Notes: generated by a model not told the origin, from the letters alone. A stretch of DNA of 64,000 bases from Pseudomonadota bacterium (GCA_023431345.1 JAEYWK010000239.1:15862-79861); one strand, 5' to 3'. Shown: positions 1-8,913, numbered from the stretch's first letter. Translations and numbers: made by a program.

Positions 1-979
1 AGAACGTCGTCGGTCCGATGTCGAGCGTCAGCGCCGCGACGAGCGCGCCGCCCACGATGCCGACGGCGTCAGCCAACAGCACGAGCACGGGCGCGACCAA
101 AATCAACCCCAGCATGCGCGGGAGCACCAGGTACGGCAGCGGCAAGAATCCGAGCGTGCGCAAGGCGTCGACCTCCTCCGACACCTTCATGGTGCCGAGC
201 TCGGCCGCGAACGCCGCGCCTGAGCGCCCGCAGATGATAATCGCCATCATCAGCGGACCGAGCTCGCGCGTCATCGACACCCCGACCAAGTCGGCCACGT
301 AGATGCTGGCGCCAAACTGCTTCAACTGCGCCGAGCTCTGGTAGGCCATCACGAAGCCGATCAGGAAATTGATCAGCACCACGATCGGAGCCGCGTCGGC
401 GCCAGCGCGCTCCATCGTCAGCGTCACGTCGCGCAGATTGAGGCTCCTCGGGTGACGCAGCACGTGCAGCGTGGAGGTCGTCAGCTCACCGACGAAATCG
501 AGGATCTGCTTGATTTCGGCCAGCACGGAGAGCGTCGCGCCGCCCACTTGCTCGATGGCGCTGAGCGGCTTGCGTGGAGCGCGCACCCGGCGTTGCTTCT
601 TCCGCCCGCCGTACAGCTCGACGATGCGACGCACCTCGCCCGTCCCGCCGGTGAACTCGCAGGGGATGCCGCGCCCGACCAGCTCGACCCGCAGCCGCGT
701 GAGCAGCGCCATGCACGCCCCGTCGATGGAGGTCACGTTCGACAAGTCGAGCCGCGCCGCGCGTATCCCCTCGAGCTCGAGCGCGAGCGTCTCCGTGATG
801 CGGGTCCAGAGCGCGGCCGCGTCGTCGATGCTCAGGGCACCGCCCAAGCGGATCTCGAGCCGCCCCGCGTCGGATTCGACGCGTTGCCACTGCAGCCGCT
901 GCAGCATCCCGACCGCGAAGCTCAGGCGCTGTTCGAGCTCCGTCGGGGGCGGCTCTCGCGCCTCGCCGAGAGAGCTCAT
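1..979 (-). CDS. mlaE: MlaE-family lipid ABC transporter permease with N-terminal STAS domain (partial)
   Basis: Inner-membrane permease of a lipid (phospholipid/sterol-type) ABC importer. The 3' end runs off the left edge, leaving about 326 codons. I translated it by hand from the minus strand, from MSSLGEAREPPPTELEQRLS. Residues about 30-125 look like a STAS domain (RLDLSNVTSIDGACMALLTR). From about 145 on comes the MlaE permease, with the typical stretches VSMTRELGPLMMAII and CGRSGAAFAAELGTMKVSEE. STAS fused in front of the permease is a common form of this family. The ATG at 977-979 is chosen because an in-frame TAG lies five codons upstream; no clear ribosome site is seen. The partner ATPase and MCE-protein genes would be expected to the left, outside the window. 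Confidence 0.9.
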   Translation of the reverse strand, partial: MSSLGEAREPPPTELEQRLSFAVGMLQRLQWQRVESDAGRLEIRLGGALSIDDAAALWTRITETLALELEGIRAARLDLSNVTSIDGACMALLTRLRVELVGRGIPCEFTGGTGEVRRIVELYGGRKKQRRVRAPRKPLSAIEQVGGATLSVLAEIKQILDFVGELTTSTLHVLRHPRSLNLRDVTLTMERAGADAAPIVVLINFLIGFVMAYQSSAQLKQFGASIYVADLVGVSMTRELGPLMMAIIICGRSGAAFAAELGTMKVSEEVDALRTLGFLPLPYLVLPRMLGLILVAPVLVLLADAVGIVGGALVAALTLDIGPTTF

Positions 980-1168
980 CGGCGGCAGCCACCGCTAGCG
1001 AGAGCACCGTCGCAATGCGCATCACTGCGCCGAATAGTCCCGAGCATCGTCGTGAACACGGGCACGCCTGCGGCCAAAAACCTCATCAGCGTGACGCGAG
1101 CGACCATTTCCGAGGCAGTCTTGCACCGGACGTGCCAGAGCTCGTCAGTTCGCCCAGAACCCTGCTTG

Positions 1169-1717
1169 TCAGGACGCGAAGAGTCTGATCTCGGTGATGG
1201 GGCCTTCGACGAGGCCCTTCGGCAGCGTGACGTAGAGCCGCCCGCCGCTGTGCACGAGCTCGAGCTCGACGTGCTTTTCCAGGTGCTGCTCGAGCTGATC
1301 GAGGAAGCTTGGCTCGAGCAAGTGGACGGCTATGTCCTCGAGGGCGTGAATTTTGCGCGTGGCCGCCTCGCGCTCGAGGTGCTGCCGCTCGCTCGCGCTG
1401 AACAGCGCCACGCGCCGCGCTGCCTTGGAGGCCTTGTGCAGGCGCTCGGCCGACGGCGCGCCGACATCGATCCATGCCAGCAAGATGCCGGTGGGGTCGA
1501 CGATCGAGACGGGGGGCTCGTCGCTATCGGACAGCCCCCCCTTGCTGAACGCGATGCCGTCTTCGTAGGAAAGACAATAAGCGATCGTGCGTAGCCAGAA
1601 ATAGCGCGAACTCTCGGACGGATGCCGGGCCATCCTGAGCTCGAGCTTTTCGTACACCCCGCGCTCCACGTCCGAAAGCGTGACGCCGAGTCGATAGATC
1701 GTCGCGGTGAGCGCCAT
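1169..1717 (-). CDS. yaeQ: YaeQ family protein
   Basis: A 182-residue protein starting MALTATIYRLGVTLSDVERG. This opening, the RMARHPSESSRYFWLRTIAYC stretch and the overall length agree with the YaeQ family (E. coli YaeQ is about 181 residues). The family has a PD-(D/E)XK nuclease-like fold, and no reaction is established for it; the old idea of an RfaH-related anti-termination role is weak. The open frame extends far upstream, but the conserved N-terminus fixes the ATG at 1715-1717. It is divergent from the DUF962 gene, with 45 bases between the two starts, so the promoters must overlap. Confidence 0.88.
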   Translation of the reverse strand: MALTATIYRLGVTLSDVERGVYEKLELRMARHPSESSRYFWLRTIAYCLSYEDGIAFSKGGLSDSDEPPVSIVDPTGILLAWIDVGAPSAERLHKASKAARRVALFSASERQHLEREAATRKIHALEDIAVHLLEPSFLDQLEQHLEKHVELELVHSGGRLYVTLPKGLVEGPITEIRLFAS

Positions 1718-1762
1718 GGCGCCGCCTGTTACCACGCCGCGGGACGCGCTAGTGTGGCTCGT

Positions 1763-2248
1763 ATGGCTCAACGTTCTCCCGCCGCCACGCTTGGCGTCGC
1801 GCTGTCGGTCGTCGGTATGGGCGCGCTCTGCGCTGGTTTCAAGAAGACGGCGCTGTCGCTGTTCGGGGCGGGCGTGAAGGTGCTCGAACGGGATTGGCGC
1901 GCACGTCACCCCGAGTTCGTCGGCGGCGCCGCCGAGCGCTGGCAGGCATCGCTGGCTTTCTATCGCGACACGCACCAGAACGGCACGAACCGCACGCTGC
2001 ACCTGGTCGGGATCCCGCTCATCCTCGGTGGCGCCGCGGGGCTGTTCGTGTCGAGGCCGTTCAGCCCCGTCAGCGGCGCGCTCTGGGCTGGCTCTCTGGG
2101 GGCCTTCGCGGCGGGCTGGGCCCTCAACCTGGTGGGGCACGCGGCGTTCGAGAAGCGCGCCCCCGCTTTCAGTGACGACGGGCTCTCCTTCATTGCAGGT
2201 CCGGTGTGGGACCTACAAGAGATGCTCAAATCCCGCCGCTCGGCCTGA
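1763..2248 (+). CDS. DUF962 / Mpo1-like membrane protein
   Basis: A 161-residue membrane protein of the Mpo1/YGL010w (DUF962) family. The diagnostic stretch FYRDTHQNGTNRTLHLVGIP carries the conserved histidines, and it is followed by hydrophobic segments (LILGGAAGLFV, GSLGAFAAGWALNLVG). Yeast Mpo1 is an iron-dependent dioxygenase that shortens 2-hydroxy fatty acids; whether bacterial members do the same is unknown. The ATG at 1763 gives MAQRSPAATLGVALS. An earlier in-frame start at 1622 would run through the divergent yaeQ start and is rejected. A hairpin follows directly. Confidence 0.82.
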   Translation: MAQRSPAATLGVALSVVGMGALCAGFKKTALSLFGAGVKVLERDWRARHPEFVGGAAERWQASLAFYRDTHQNGTNRTLHLVGIPLILGGAAGLFVSRPFSPVSGALWAGSLGAFAAGWALNLVGHAAFEKRAPAFSDDGLSFIAGPVWDLQEMLKSRRSA

Positions 2249-2253
2249 TTTTC

Positions 2254-2288
2254 AGGAAAAGCCGCGAAATCGCGGGGTGGCTTTTCCT
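2254..2288 (+). terminator. Hairpin terminator after the DUF962 gene
   Basis: A perfect 10-base stem pairs 2254-2263 (AGGAAAAGCC) with 2279-2288 (GGCTTTTCCT). A small inner GCG/CGC hairpin sits in the loop and a pyrimidine-rich TTCTC tail follows. It starts a few bases after the DUF962 stop and precedes the leader of the Cys-rich repeat gene. Confidence 0.6.
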
Positions 2289-2359
2289 TCTCGAGAAACG
2301 GGAATAGCGTCCCGCTGGGATCGGGCCGAAAGCCCGGCTTCTTCAGGAGGAAGAGAATT

Positions 2360-3646
2360 ATGTCAGCCAAACGAGGCCGAAGCCTGTCGTCCAAGCTCAT
2401 GGCCCTGATGATCGTGGCCAGCGTTCCGATGCTCAACAACTGCGGCAAGCTCCCCGGCGGTAAAGGCCTGCCGGACGTGCCCGGCGCACCCGGCAGCTGC
2501 CCCGCAAACATCGCGGACGCCTCCGCGATCATGAACGCGAACTTTGGTCTCGAGGGTGAGCTCGAAGGCAAGGTGAAAGCCGCGCTCGCCGCTGGCGCCA
2601 ACTTGCAGGCCATCGCGGCGGACGTCGAGGCCGAGGTCGTCACCGCGTGCAGCGGCTTGGCGAAGGACCTCGGCGCCAGCGACGACGACCTGAAGCCGAA
2701 GGAAGACGGCCCTGGCAAGAAGGCCGAAGCCGCCTGCAACTTCGCCAGCAAGCTGATCGGCGAGTTCAAGGCCAAGGCCAAAGGCAAGGTCGTGGTCGAC
2801 GTGAAGCCCCCGAAGTGTGAGGCGTCGCTCGACGCCAGCGTCGACTGCGCCGCCAAGTGCGACGCGACGGTCAAGCCGGGTGAGGTCAAGGCCACCTGCG
2901 AAGGCGGCGAGATCAGCGGGCAGTGCGACGCCAAGTGCGAAGGCAAGTGCACCGTCGAAGCCGGCGCCACCTGTGAAGGCAGCTGCAGCGGCGAGTGCAA
3001 AGGCGAGTGCAACGCGGAGATCTCCGGCAAGTGCGACGGCACTTGTGACGGCAAGTGCGACGGCAAGAACGCCAACGGCAAGTGCGCCGGCACCTGCGAA
3101 GGCAAGTGCAAGGGCAAGGCCGACGCGCAGTGCAACGGCACCTGCAAGGGCTCGTGCTCGGCCAGCTGCGAGATGCAGGCCAAGGGCGAGTGCAAGGGCA
3201 CCTGCTCGGGCAAGTGCAGCGTCGAGATGAAGGCGCCCAAGTGCAGCGGCAGCGTCAAGCCGCCGGAGATGAGCGCAGAGTGCAAGGCGAACTGCGACGC
3301 CGAGGTCAACGGCAAGGCCGAGTGCACCCCGGCCACCGTGTTCGTGAAGGTCGATGGCGCGGCGGACGCCGACGCGGCCATGAAGCTGAAGGGCGCGCTC
3401 ACCAAGAACCTGCCCGGCCTGCTCAAGGTCTCGATGGGCATGAAGGGCAAGCTCGAGGGCATCACCGGCAACGTGAAGGCGGCCGCTGAAGGCGCTCAAG
3501 CGGCGGTATCGAGCGGCGGCGCGGCGGCCATGAAGGTCGGCGGGTGCTTCGTCTCGTCGCTGAAGGCTCAGGCAGACGCCTCGGTGTCGATCAACGTGTC
3601 GGTCCAGGCCAGCGCGTCGGCGAGCGGCTCGGCCAGCGCGGGCTGA
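2360..3646 (+). CDS. Secreted cysteine-rich CxGxC-repeat protein (putative lipoprotein)
   Basis: A 428-residue protein with a basic, hydrophobic N-terminus (MSAKRGRSLSSKLMALMIVAS...) followed by Cys28 in LNNC, a weak lipobox. I count 33 cysteines. Residues about 155-325 are a low-complexity array in which Cys recurs every fourth residue, as in CDGTCDGKCDGK, CAGTCEGKCKGK and CKGTCSGKC. The flanks are Ala/Lys-rich and probably helical, and the C-terminus is Ala/Ser-rich (ASASASGSASAG). A strong ribosome site (AGGAGG) precedes the ATG. No named family is recognised. The regular Cys spacing suggests a disulfide-stapled rod or a metal-binding surface; both are inference. It leads a block of three secreted proteins. 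Confidence 0.85.
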   Translation: MSAKRGRSLSSKLMALMIVASVPMLNNCGKLPGGKGLPDVPGAPGSCPANIADASAIMNANFGLEGELEGKVKAALAAGANLQAIAADVEAEVVTACSGLAKDLGASDDDLKPKEDGPGKKAEAACNFASKLIGEFKAKAKGKVVVDVKPPKCEASLDASVDCAAKCDATVKPGEVKATCEGGEISGQCDAKCEGKCTVEAGATCEGSCSGECKGECNAEISGKCDGTCDGKCDGKNANGKCAGTCEGKCKGKADAQCNGTCKGSCSASCEMQAKGECKGTCSGKCSVEMKAPKCSGSVKPPEMSAECKANCDAEVNGKAECTPATVFVKVDGAADADAAMKLKGALTKNLPGLLKVSMGMKGKLEGITGNVKAAAEGAQAAVSSGGAAAMKVGGCFVSSLKAQADASVSINVSVQASASASGSASAG

Positions 3647-3678
3647 TCAGGGCGAGGAAAGGGCTGAAGAGCCCGAAC

Positions 3679-3720
3679 TCAGGCGCGGCCGCCGAGCGGT
3701 GGTCGCGCCTGATGCTTTTG
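3679..3720 (+). terminator. Intrinsic terminator after the Cys-repeat gene
   Basis: A 9-base perfect stem pairs TCAGGCGCG (3679-3687) with CGCGCCTGA (3704-3712). The loop can form a second GCCGC/GCGGT pairing, and TGCTTTTG follows. It lies 33 bases after the stop codon at 3646. Confidence 0.65.
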
Positions 3721-4111
3721 TGCTCGACGTCGCTTGCGTACGCCGCGCGTCCTCGCGCAATCGATGCGGTGACGAACACCATTCGTGAGCAGACTTCCGC
3801 TCTGACGTGGTGATTGGCCGATCGGCTGAATGGCAGTCTCATCGTCGCGATTTTGCCCAGCCGGAACCGATTCCAGTGTCACTGAGCCTGTGGTGTGTTT
3901 TCTGCTTTCCCGGCTGAATTCAGGCGGTTGAGCGCCGTCGAACCAGGCTCGGACCAATGCGCGCTCGCCCTGGAGCCCAGCGGCAGGGGTGTGAGCATCT
4001 TCGCCCCGCCACACATTCGAAGTCGGGGATGTTGCGAAAAGTTCTCAAGTGGGCTCTTCTTCCCGGCTTCGGGATTTCTCAGGGGTCTATTTTCAGGAAC
4101 GTCGTAGAACC
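3721..4111. other. Intergenic stretch upstream of the OmpA gene
   Basis: About 390 bases between the terminator and the OmpA start. Short open frames on both strands here lack ribosome sites and recognisable protein character. The stretch is less GC-rich than its surroundings, so it probably holds the promoter of the OmpA/lipoprotein pair, but no convincing -35/-10 or -24/-12 element was seen. Confidence 0.4.
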
Positions 4112-5590
4112 ATGCGCTCTTCATCTTATCTCCTCGGGTTGATTGCTGGACTGTCCGCCGTCGCCGTCGCGCCTCACCGCGCTGACGCGGCTGAAGCCGG
4201 ATTTTCTTTCCAAGCTTCGAACGAAGGCGCGAGCGCCTCTTCGAGCGCTTCGGGCGGTGGCGACAGCTTCTGGCGGCGGTACCGCCCGAAGCCGATGGCG
4301 CTCGAGCTGGGCATCTACGGCGGCGTCGCGCTGTTCTCCGATCAACACAACATCCAAGACCTGGAAGTGATCGCGAACCAGCCGCCCGCGCAGGGCCACC
4401 AGAGGCTTCGGCCGGGCTTGGATCTGGGTATTCGCGCCGGATTTTACCCGTTCTCGTGGCTCGGCGCGGAAGGTGAGCTCGGCGTGATCCCCACCAGCAC
4501 GCGCGGCAACGACGCCGACGCGACGATCTGGACCTACCGCCTGCACGCGCTCGCCCAGTACCCCAGGTATCGCCTCGTGCCGTTCGTCCTCGTCGGCGCC
4601 GGCGGCATGAACCTGAAGAGCAACGCGACCGCGCTCGGTGACGACAGCGACCCGTCGCTCTACTTCGGCATCGGCGCCAAGTACGCCTTCAACCAGTACC
4701 TCAGCGCGCGCCTCGACCTGCGCGACAACCTGATGCAGGAGAACCGAGAGCCGCCGAGCATCAAGGAAGGCGACCTGGTTCAGAACTTCGAGATCCTCCT
4801 CGGCTTGTCGTTCACGCTCGGTCGCACGCCCGCCGAAACGGCGCCGCCTCCCCCGCGTGACTCCGACAACGACGGCTTCCTCGATCCGAACGACGCCTGT
4901 CCGATGCAGCCCGGCGTCGCGCCGAACGGCTGCCCCGCGCCGGTCGACACGGACAAAGACGGCATCCCCGACGCGAGCGACCCGTGTCCGACCGAGGCCG
5001 AAGACGGCGCGGAGCCCGCGCCCGCCGACGGCTGCCCGAACAAGGACGCGGACGGCGACGGCATCCTGGTGCCGGAAGACAAGTGCCCCACGGAGAAGGG
5101 CGTGGCGCCCGATGGCTGCCCCGTTCGTGACAAAGACGGCGACGGCATCCCGGACGACGTGGACAAGTGCGTCGACGAGCCGGAGACGGCCAACGGCTTC
5201 CAAGACAGCGACGGTTGCCCCGACGAGCTGCCCAAGGAAGTCGCCAAGTTCTCGGGCGTGATCAAGGGCATCCAGTTCGACTTCGGCAAGGCGACGATCC
5301 GCAAGGAGTCGAACAAGCTGCTCGACGAGGCCGTGCAGGTGCTGCAGCAGTACCCGGAGCTGCGCATCGCGATCAGCGGTCATACCGACAACGTCGGTGA
5401 GCCCGCGAAGAACCTCGAGCTGTCCGAGCAGCGCGCGGCGTCCGTGAAAGAGTACCTCGTCGGCAAGGGTATCGAGCCAGGGCGCATCGAGACGCGGGGC
5501 GCGGGCGCGAACGAGCCCGTCGCCGACAACGCGACGGACAAGGGGCGTCAAGAGAATCGGCGCATCGAGTTCAAGCTGCTGCAAAAATAA
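4112..5590 (+). CDS. OmpA-family outer-membrane protein with thrombospondin type 3 repeats
   Basis: A 492-residue protein. Residues 1 to about 26 form a Sec signal peptide (MRSSSYLLGLIAGLSAVAVA, then ADAAEA). An eight-stranded-type beta-barrel domain spans about 60-240. About 245-385 is a chain of Asp-rich calcium-binding repeats (DSDNDGFLDPNDACP, DTDKDGIPDASDPCP, DKDGDGIPDDVDKC). About 395-490 is an OmpA C-terminal peptidoglycan-binding domain, with GHTDNVG and the LSEQRAASVKEYL helix carrying the Asp and Arg that bind diaminopimelate. It likely ties the outer membrane to the wall. The ATG at 4112 is favoured over an upstream in-frame ATG (4049) because it starts the signal peptide. A Cys-rich lipoprotein gene follows 57 bases later. 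Confidence 0.93.
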   Translation: MRSSSYLLGLIAGLSAVAVAPHRADAAEAGFSFQASNEGASASSSASGGGDSFWRRYRPKPMALELGIYGGVALFSDQHNIQDLEVIANQPPAQGHQRLRPGLDLGIRAGFYPFSWLGAEGELGVIPTSTRGNDADATIWTYRLHALAQYPRYRLVPFVLVGAGGMNLKSNATALGDDSDPSLYFGIGAKYAFNQYLSARLDLRDNLMQENREPPSIKEGDLVQNFEILLGLSFTLGRTPAETAPPPPRDSDNDGFLDPNDACPMQPGVAPNGCPAPVDTDKDGIPDASDPCPTEAEDGAEPAPADGCPNKDADGDGILVPEDKCPTEKGVAPDGCPVRDKDGDGIPDDVDKCVDEPETANGFQDSDGCPDELPKEVAKFSGVIKGIQFDFGKATIRKESNKLLDEAVQVLQQYPELRIAISGHTDNVGEPAKNLELSEQRAASVKEYLVGKGIEPGRIETRGAGANEPVADNATDKGRQENRRIEFKLLQK

Positions 5591-5647
5591 GGGATTCGAC
5601 TCCGAGCGCTGCCTTGGAGTCCGGCGAACAGAGTCGGAGGAGTAACA

Positions 5648-7084
5648 ATGCAAAGTAAACTAGTTCTGTCTTTTCTTAGTTTGATGGCGCTCGCCGCGGG
5701 CGGGCTCATGACGGGCTGCGACAGCGACGCGACGATCGCCAAGAGCGGCGTCGGCGAATCGTGCGACAGCTCGGCTGATTGCAACGACGGTCTGAAGTGC
5801 CTCCAGGGCGCTTGCTACAAGAGCTCGAACAGCTCTGGCGGCAGCGATAGCCAAGGCGGCGAAGGCTCCGGCGCGACCGGCACGGGCGCCACCGGCCCCC
5901 TCCCCCCCGTGCTCGGCGCCGAAGGCGAGAGCTGTACGAGGGCTGCCGACTGCGAGGACGGCCTCGGCTGTTACAACAACCGCTGCATGAAGAAGCCCGA
6001 TGGCGAGGGCGGCGAGGGCAACGACCCGGTGCGCCTCGGTCAGGTCAACGAAGCGTGCAAGGTGACGGCGGACTGCGCCGCCGGGCTCGCCTGCCGGCTC
6101 AGCCCCTTCTCCAACAGCGTCAGCGTCTGCACGCCGGCCGGTGGCGCCATCGAGGCGACGGGCAAGTCGTGCAACGGCGCGGAGTGTCGCGAGGACGCTG
6201 ACTGCTGTCAGCTGCCGGTAGAGCTGCACGTGGCCTACGCGGTCGGGACGCCCTACGGCACCGGCGCCAAGTCCTGCTCGGACCTCAAGGAGCAGCTGGA
6301 TGGTGTCGATTGCGACGGCACGCTGACGGCGGCCAACAACGCCAAGTGCGCCGCGTTCGCCACCTACTGCGACTGTGACGACACTTGGTCCTGCTCGGAC
6401 AGCGGCCGTTGCGTGTACGAGGCGGAGTGCACCGAGGACGCCGTGGACGTGGTGGGTGGTTGCCCCACGTTCTCGCGCGCCGGCTACTCGCTGCTCGGTT
6501 ATGCGGCCGCCGCCTACTGCAATAGCGATGGCCGCTGCGCGGCTGAGGTCGGCGAAGTTGAGGGCTGCACCAACGACGCGAGCTGCGTCGACAAGCCCGT
6601 GGCCGACGACCCCAGCGACACCTGCGCCAAGGGCGAATGCACCTGCGTGAAGGCGCTGAAGCAGTGCTATCGCAAGTGCGACAACGACCTCGATTGCCCC
6701 GCAGGCTCGAACGTCGGTCCGGCCACCCTCGATCTGGCGCCGGGTAACGTCGCGCCGCGCGTGTGCGATGAGGACATCAAGGTCTGCGTGCCGGCCGACT
6801 CGTGTACGACGAACGAGTCGTGCGTGCGTCGTCTGAACGACGTCAACGCGGTGTGCTTGGATGGAACGTGTCAGCCGTCTTGCGCCACTGACTACGACTG
6901 CAACGCGGGCGTCATCAGCAGCGCTCAGTACACGTCCATCTGCAACGCCAACAAGGTGTGCGAGCCGCTCGGCTGCGACGAAGACACCGAGTGCTCCGCC
7001 ACGGCGTACGGCGTCAAGCTGTTCTGCACGGCTCCGCCCGTCGTAGAGCCGGGCACGAACGTCTCGTCCGCCATCACGGACTGA
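5648..7084 (+). CDS. Cys-rich secreted lipoprotein with tandem GExC...DCxxGLxC motifs
   Basis: A 478-residue protein. The N-terminus MQSKLVLSFLSLMALAAGGLMTGC is a lipoprotein signal with Cys at the LMTGC lipobox, followed by DSD. A short Ser/Gly linker leads into at least three repeats of the type GESCDSSADCNDGLKC, GESCTRAADCEDGLGC and NEACKVTADCAAGLAC, and further Cys-rich stretches continue to the end. Such dickkopf/EGF-like cysteine patterns are frequent in surface lipoproteins of Polyangia; their function is not known. A strong ribosome site (CGGAGGAG) precedes the ATG. It probably shares a transcript with the OmpA gene upstream. Confidence 0.88.
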   Translation: MQSKLVLSFLSLMALAAGGLMTGCDSDATIAKSGVGESCDSSADCNDGLKCLQGACYKSSNSSGGSDSQGGEGSGATGTGATGPLPPVLGAEGESCTRAADCEDGLGCYNNRCMKKPDGEGGEGNDPVRLGQVNEACKVTADCAAGLACRLSPFSNSVSVCTPAGGAIEATGKSCNGAECREDADCCQLPVELHVAYAVGTPYGTGAKSCSDLKEQLDGVDCDGTLTAANNAKCAAFATYCDCDDTWSCSDSGRCVYEAECTEDAVDVVGGCPTFSRAGYSLLGYAAAAYCNSDGRCAAEVGEVEGCTNDASCVDKPVADDPSDTCAKGECTCVKALKQCYRKCDNDLDCPAGSNVGPATLDLAPGNVAPRVCDEDIKVCVPADSCTTNESCVRRLNDVNAVCLDGTCQPSCATDYDCNAGVISSAQYTSICNANKVCEPLGCDEDTECSATAYGVKLFCTAPPVVEPGTNVSSAITD

Positions 7085-7129
7085 CTCGGCTCTTGACAAG
7101 CTCGGGCGCAATCCAGGCCCGAGATGACT

Positions 7130-7161
7130 CGGCCCACCACGGCAAGCGCCTTGGTGGGCCG
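7130..7161 (+). terminator. Hairpin terminator after the Cys-rich lipoprotein
   Basis: A 10-base perfect stem pairs CGGCCCACCA (7130-7139) with TGGTGGGCCG (7152-7161), followed by ACTCGTATTTG. A smaller stem, CTCGGGC/GCCCGAG (7101-7107 with 7117-7123), lies just upstream. The T-tract is weak, so Rho-independence is not certain. Confidence 0.5.
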
Positions 7162-7331
7162 ACTCGTATTTGCAGCGCCGAGCCGAGGTGAGCCGCACCG
7201 CGACAGCGAGAAACCGCTGGCGGACTAGCGCTCCCGCCCCAATTCGGCGCGAGGTTCACGGCTGCGCAGCGATGCCAGGCGATTTTTCGCTGGTTCCCGG
7301 CCGCGCGTCTGACTATTCGGGGAGCCTCTCA

Positions 7332-8834
7332 ATGGCGAAGAATCTCTCTGACATTGGCCTGGTTGGTCTGGCGGTGATGGGCCAGAACCTGGCTCTGAAT
7401 ATCGCGGATCACGGCTTCAAGATCTCCGTGTACAACCGCACGACCGCCACGACCGACAAGTTCGTGGGCGAGAACCCCGATACGCCGGGCGGCCTCGTCG
7501 GCAGCTCCACGCTCGAGGAGTTCGTGCAGTCGTTGTCGAAGCCGCGCAAGATCATCATCTTGGTCAAGGCGGGCGGCCCGACCGACGCGGTGATCGACAG
7601 CCTCGTCCCGCTGCTGGACAAGAACGACATCATCATCGATGGCGGCAACGCGCTGTGGACGGACACGATCCGTCGTGAGAAGGCGCTCAAGGAGAAGAAC
7701 CTGCGCTTCATCGGCTCCGGCGTGTCGGGCGGTGAAGAAGGGGCGCGCTTCGGTCCGTCGTTGATGCCGGGCGGCGATCCGGCCGCTTACAAGGTGCTCG
7801 AGCCGATTTGGAACGCCATCGCCGCCAAGGTGGACGCCAAGACAGGCAAGCCGCTGCTGGGCGCGACGCCCGGCAAGCCCATCGAGGGCGGGGTGCCGTG
7901 CGCCACGTACATCGGCGAAAACGGCGCCGGGCACTACGTCAAGATGGTGCACAACGGCATCGAGTACGGCGACATGCAGATGATCTGCGAAGCGTACGAC
8001 CTCTTGCGCGGGCTCTCGGGCATGAAGCCGGCGGAGCTTTCGGAGGTGTTCGGCAAGTGGAACAAGGGCATCCTCGATAGCTTCTTGATCGAGATCACCG
8101 CCGACATCTTGGGCCAGAAAGATCCGAAGTCGAAGAAGCCCTTCGTCGACGTGGTGCTCGACGCGGCCGGCCAAAAAGGCACCGGCAAGTGGACGAGCGC
8201 CAACGCGCTCGACATGGGCGTGCCCGCGCCGACCGTGGCCGAAGCCGTGTTCGCGCGCTGCCTCTCGGCCGTGAAGGAAGAGCGCGTCGCGGCTTCGAAG
8301 ATCCTCAAGGGGCCGGGCAAGAAGTTCAAAGGCAGCAAGAAGGCGCTCGTCGACGCGGTGATGGACGCGCTGTACTGCTCCAAGATCTGCTCCTACGCGC
8401 AGGGCTTCCAGCTGATGCGCGCCGCGCAGGAAGAGTACAAGTGGAAGCTCGACTTCGGCGAGATCGCTCAAATCTGGCGCGGCGGCTGCATCATCCGCGC
8501 AAGCTTCCTGCAGAAGATCACCGAGGCGTACGCGCGCGATCCGAAGCTCGCGAACTTGCTGCTCGATCCGTACTTCAACAAGACGGTGAAGAAGGCGCAG
8601 AAGAACTGGCGCAAGGCCGTCGCGCTCGGCATCGAGCACGGCATCAGCCTGCCCACGTTCTCGAGCGCGCTCGCCTACTACGACGGCTACCGCACCGCTC
8701 GCCTCCCCGCCAACCTGCTGCAAGCCCAGCGCGATTACTTCGGGGCTCATACCTATGAGCGCGTCGATCAGCCGCGCGGCAAGTTCTTTCACCTCGATTG
8801 GCCTGAGAAGGGCCGACCGCAGCTGTCCATCTGA
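7332..8834 (+). CDS. gnd: 6-phosphogluconate dehydrogenase, decarboxylating
   Basis: Oxidises 6-phosphogluconate to ribulose 5-phosphate, CO2 and NADPH in the oxidative pentose phosphate pathway. The protein has 500 residues, slightly longer than E. coli Gnd (468). The N-terminal Rossmann fold reads GLAVMGQNLALNIADHGF with the NRT NADP signature. The substrate site is seen in GSGVSGGEEGARFGPSLMPG and VKMVHNGIEYGDMQ (catalytic Lys). The C-terminal tail HTYERVDQPRGKFFHLDW is typical. The ATG at 7332 gives MAKNLSDIGLVGL and has GGGGAG upstream; the longer open frame to 7170 has no family support. It is convergent with the EamA gene. Confidence 0.96.
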   Translation: MAKNLSDIGLVGLAVMGQNLALNIADHGFKISVYNRTTATTDKFVGENPDTPGGLVGSSTLEEFVQSLSKPRKIIILVKAGGPTDAVIDSLVPLLDKNDIIIDGGNALWTDTIRREKALKEKNLRFIGSGVSGGEEGARFGPSLMPGGDPAAYKVLEPIWNAIAAKVDAKTGKPLLGATPGKPIEGGVPCATYIGENGAGHYVKMVHNGIEYGDMQMICEAYDLLRGLSGMKPAELSEVFGKWNKGILDSFLIEITADILGQKDPKSKKPFVDVVLDAAGQKGTGKWTSANALDMGVPAPTVAEAVFARCLSAVKEERVAASKILKGPGKKFKGSKKALVDAVMDALYCSKICSYAQGFQLMRAAQEEYKWKLDFGEIAQIWRGGCIIRASFLQKITEAYARDPKLANLLLDPYFNKTVKKAQKNWRKAVALGIEHGISLPTFSSALAYYDGYRTARLPANLLQAQRDYFGAHTYERVDQPRGKFFHLDWPEKGRPQLSI

Positions 8835-8870
8835 GCCGTTAGCGGGCGGGCCGCGTCTCTGGCGGCCTTC

Positions 8871-8901
8871 GCGGGTGCCTCGCACAGCGAGAGGCACCCG
8901 C
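8871..8901. terminator. Bidirectional hairpin between gnd and the EamA gene
   Basis: A perfect 11-base GC-rich stem pairs GCGGGTGCCTC (8871-8881) with GAGGCACCCGC (8891-8901) around a 9-base loop. It lies between two convergent genes, where it can serve both. There is no T-tract, so it may act through Rho or only as a 3' end protector. Confidence 0.5.
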
Positions 8902-8913
8902 GCCGCGCCAGCG

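Noticed and set aside
452..1594. Long plus-strand open frame of 380 codons
   Set aside because: It runs antisense to mlaE and yaeQ, has an Arg/Ala/His-rich shadow composition, and shows no domain or ribosome site. The minus-strand translations match known families.
1960..3471. Minus-strand frame of 503 codons with His/Leu/Pro repeats
   Set aside because: It mirrors the Cys-repeat array of the plus-strand gene, whose signal peptide and strong ribosome site mark it as the true gene.
3895..4107. Short plus-strand open frame of 70 codons before the OmpA gene
   Set aside because: It has no ribosome site, no recognisable domain and no signal peptide, and it ends at the OmpA leader.
5660..7198. 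Minus-strand frame of 512 codons
   Set aside because: It is antisense to the Cys-rich lipoprotein and is Arg/Ala/Val-rich, as expected of a GC-rich shadow frame.
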